Below the pieces are notes generated by a model, which was not told where the DNA came from, did no database searches, and worked only from the letters and a program-made list of their open reading frames with translations. From positions 1-56,571 of the forward strand of contig ML976817.1 of the NCBI GenBank assembly GCA_010015655.1: a stretch of 56,571 nt of DNA, given 5' to 3'. Of this stretch, positions 53,957 through 56,571 are shown piece after piece (the first letter of the stretch is position 1; every line of letters begins with the position of its first letter). The translations under genes and the position numbers were made by a program. Origin of the DNA: Bimuria novae-zelandiae CBS 107.79 (taxonomy: Eukaryota; Ascomycota; Dothideomycetes; Pleosporales; Didymosphaeriaceae).

Positions 53957-55327
53957 CTAGGCGTATATGTAGCAAAATGGCCCAGCAACTGTGCTTACCG
54001 CATCTGCGATAGTTATATTCGGCAAACCAATAAATTCAAGATCCAATATATCTTCAAGAGTAGCGTTGCGGCTGGGCGGTATGTTGTTGAGTGTCAACGT
54101 ATCACTAACGACAAACTGTCTGTTATCAAGGTCCATATTTTGCCAGGTCGTCCAGATACGATCCATCATTCCATGGTGTAGGTAGAATGCTGGATCAGCT
54201 GGTGAGTTGTAAACGTCTATGGCTGCGCCACCGATGCCGAACTTCTAAATTTTAGATGAATGCCTTGACGTTATAGATACAACTTACGTGGCCTGATCCA
54301 TGGAATCCAATACGTGTACTGGTGCTTGATTGGATTCTGTTCTGAAACTCTCCGATGCTCTTCGCATCATTGATTAAAGATACAACTACATCATCAGTAC
54401 CGTCACCTATCGCCTGAAGATTGATATCTCGCGTTAAGCAACGGGGGTTAGCTCCCAGACCATCGGCTTGAGGATTTGATGCTGTAGTTGGCCACGTCTC
54501 TTGTATCGGCCCTAGGTTAACCGTCCAACTAGGAAAGTCAGTATAAAAGCCATCATACTTAAAGGCTTAAAACTTTGCATACTTTTGAAATGGCCCTGAG
54601 GTAACACAGCCGCCACCAGTACCAGGGTGGATAACGTAAACACAATTTTCAGAGGTTGGAAGACAGGAAGCATTCCTTCCGCCGATGTAAACGCCATTAC
54701 CTGACAGACTTGTGTCGCTGCCATCGAAAAGCGGGGAATTCAGTGGATCGTGAGTCCACCATGGCCAGTTCACGTAGGGCAAATGGTTCTGATATCCACA
54801 CTCATTGCGCAGTGTTTGCTCGAGAGCCCAGATAAAGTATCTGTGCCAAGCGAGAAAGAGACCCTGTTGACGAATTAGAAGTACTTCATTACATGCTAAG
54901 TTGGAATTGAATGTTCATACGGAAAAATGAATACGTGGAGTTTGTCTTATGTGTGCAACCACGAAATCATCATATCGGGTCTTCGCTCCGGCAGCAATAG
55001 CTGCAGGGGTCCTCGCTGGCTTCGTGGCGAGACATTTCACAGAATCAATGAAATGCAGCTTCTCAGGCCTCGAGAATGTTGACCTATGTCACAGTAAGCA
55101 TTGTTGATCAATCCAGTTCTTCTGTTCCTTATGCTATTGAATACGCACCATTCTCGTCTAATTGACATGTTTGCTTGGGTACAGCTCTGGGGATTAGGAT
55201 AGCCATGCTCAGCAATATAAAGTCCTAGCTTAAATACACCTTGAGCAGCCAATGCATCATTTTCCATGAACAAGGCTCCAATACTGCCTGCCAGCAATAC
55301 TGGCAGTGCGATCTTTGAAAAATGCAT
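53957..55327 (-). CDS. Secreted tyrosinase (type-3 copper enzyme)
   Basis: Oxidises mono- and diphenols to quinones. Five exons give 383 residues in frame: 55149-55327, 54921-55083, 54583-54863, 54288-54528, 53957-54244; introns of 65, 57, 54 and 43 bp are all GT-AG. ATG at 55325-55327 opens a signal-like MHFSKIALPVLLAGSIGA. The Cu-A site is spread over VAHIRQTPRIHFS and, after intron 2, GLFLAWHRYFIWALEQ. GPFQNWTVNLGP appears only once intron 3 is removed. The Cu-B site is GFHGSGH plus DPAFYLHHGMMDRIWTTWQ. The end, AGPFCYIYA, is the usual terminus of short fungal tyrosinases. All six expected copper histidines are visible. The gene looks intact, although a LINE copy begins 263 bp upstream of the ATG. 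Confidence 0.9.
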
Positions 55328-55590
55328 CGTAAAAAATCCAAAAATGGACACTGAGATATTACCAAGTAGAAAGAGCAATCAAGAAATTTCCCTGTGAAAT
55401 CGAAATACCATCGTCGGTGTTCAAGTGTAGACATATTTATGTGCCTACGGAACCGTCGGAATTGAGAGTCATTTGTTTTCGAGCAATCCCAATCTTCATA
55501 TCGGGCCGCAATATCCAGCAAGGAACATTGCAGAAACGATATAGACTTTTTATTCCGCTGGCTTCCGCTACGCTGGTTGTCATGAATGGC
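55328..55590. promoter_or_regulatory. Remaining tyrosinase promoter
   Basis: 263 bp separate the ATG from the LINE copy. No second gene is supported. Any upstream elements beyond 55590 have been displaced by the insertion. Confidence 0.5.
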
Positions 55591-56281
55591 AACACCTTCA
55601 CCAACTTCTGAATTATGAGAACCTGTTAAAATCTGTATATTTTTTATTAGATTCAATCTTAAAATTACCTAAAACCTATCTCTAAGCTATCCTCTGCCCC
55701 TGTAGTGCCTGCAGCTAGTAAATAATAGCATGGAGACGCCTGCGAGACTCCCCCTAAAAGCCTTTATAGCAACCTGCCCCGCTAACCTAAAGTTAGCAAG
55801 ACACCTTAACATAAGCTACCCCTTAAAGAGATAGCTATAGTAGCATGTAGTAGTAGTACTACGTTTTAACCTAGGTAAAGGAGTGCAGACTAGAAACGCG
55901 CTAGCTACTACTATAGTAACTAAAGCCCTAACAACCTACATTACGACCGCTAAACAAGCTACCGCCACCTAGGAGGCTATAATCTATACCCTAGCACAGG
56001 CTATAAACAGCTACCTTAATACTTATAAGCTCCCTAAAGAGTAAGCAGTCGCTAACGCCCTCTACTAGCGCGTTATATAGGCTTTAAAAAACTCTACCTT
56101 AGCGCCAAGCCTCTTGCGCATAGACTATACTAAGAATATTAATACTAATACTAGCACTAGTGCTAGCGACAGTAGCTATAATTATAGCAAGGCTATAAGG
56201 CTAAAAATATAGGTAAACGTAGCTACTAGCGCGAACCCCTTAAGCATAGGGTATACTACCTCTAGTAGTAACTAGAGTAGT
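55591..56281 (+). mobile_element. Tad1-like LINE, 5' portion (copy 2)
   Basis: It starts AACACCTTCACCAACTTC exactly as the LINE at 18699 and is colinear with it for about 690 bp, differing mostly by transitions. It then stops where a copia LTR begins. No coding capacity. Confidence 0.9.
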
Positions 56282-56571
56282 TGTTAGATGTCACGTCTTA
56301 ATGGATGTCCTGATAATTCGGGGGGTTGAATTAATGTATTAGGTTGTTCTGCCTGTCTACGGGGTTCCCTCGGCAGGTTCTGTGTGTTCTCGGTTAATCC
56401 CTGGCCTTTTTCGGGCTACCCCTGATCCTCCGAACTTGATATGCTTTTTATCTAATACACCCCCTCAGCTTAGAGCCGTTCGAGCTATGGCCAAGGTTAT
56501 TAGACGAGGGTGAGGTTATTAAGCTGGTCTTGAATCTCCTCTAAAGGTGCTTTATTAGCTACCTTTTAATC
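56282..56571 (-). mobile_element. Copia LTR and start of internal region
   Basis: On the minus strand the 178-bp LTR starts TGTATTAGATAAAAAGC (56459) and ends GACATCTAACA (56282). To its right on this strand lies the polypurine-like GCTGAGGGGG (56460-56471), so this is the 3' LTR of an element whose body extends beyond the window. Internal sequence 56472-56571 is too short to name a domain. Confidence 0.65.

Noticed and set aside
53957..55327. Tyrosinase as a pseudogene because of a TAA after GPFQK
   Set aside because: The stop falls in a 54-bp GT-AG stretch; its removal restores the conserved GPFQNWTVNLGP and the full frame.

Overview
The window is from a filamentous ascomycete (Pezizomycotina) and shows a bipartite genome. 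It alternates between two states. AT/TA-rich tracts are packed with transposons whose coding frames are broken mainly by TAG/TAA stops, the mark of repeat-induced point mutation (RIP). Islands of normal base composition hold intact genes with short GT-AG introns. I identify the broad group only; genus and species are not readable from the sequence.

Layout. 1-5.2 kb: a RIP-degraded Ty3/gypsy element on the minus strand. 5.6-8.4 kb: a complete hAT element with an 8-bp target duplication. 8.4-9.7 kb: three tandem units of about 440-485 bp containing CCCTAA telomere-like motifs. 9.7-11.3 kb: a second hAT-type remnant. 11.8-14.55 kb: a pseudogene of a RecQ/telomere-linked-type helicase, split by a pogo/Fot1 element. 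14.55-18 kb: a Fot1-type and a Tc1-type relic. 18-26.1 kb: an unrecognised minus-strand gene split by a 6.1-kb Tad1-like LINE with 14-bp target duplications. 27.3-29.2 kb: another pogo-like element.

29.4-42.9 kb is the main gene island: an MFS sugar transporter (-), a Zn2Cys6 regulator (+), a GH1 beta-glucosidase (-) and a secreted beta-propeller protein resembling fungal saponin hydrolases (+). Together they look like a small glycoside/saponin degradation locus: cleavage outside the cell, glucoside hydrolysis, sugar uptake and a local regulator. The transporter and the regulator are divergent, and their shared promoter is split by a 4.35-kb nested insertion. Its outer layer is an element with about 100-bp imperfect terminal inverted repeats whose only gene is an intact HET-domain protein. 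Inside the right repeat sits a Tc1-like element, and inside that a solo LTR; these two inner insertions have recognisable target-site duplications.

43-53.6 kb is a second transposon block: a nearly intact pogo/Fot1 element with 59-bp perfect TIRs, a purine-rich degenerate repeat tract, a MITE-like element abutting a Tc1 element whose transposase is split by a second hAT copy, and a copia remnant whose 5' LTR carries another Tc1 insertion. 53.9-55.3 kb holds a complete five-exon secreted tyrosinase. A second copy of the LINE 5' region lies 0.26 kb upstream of its start, and a copia LTR ends the window.

No rRNA, tRNA or CRISPR was recognised. Exon structures were read by eye from splice consensus, frame continuity and family motifs; they have not been tested against transcripts.
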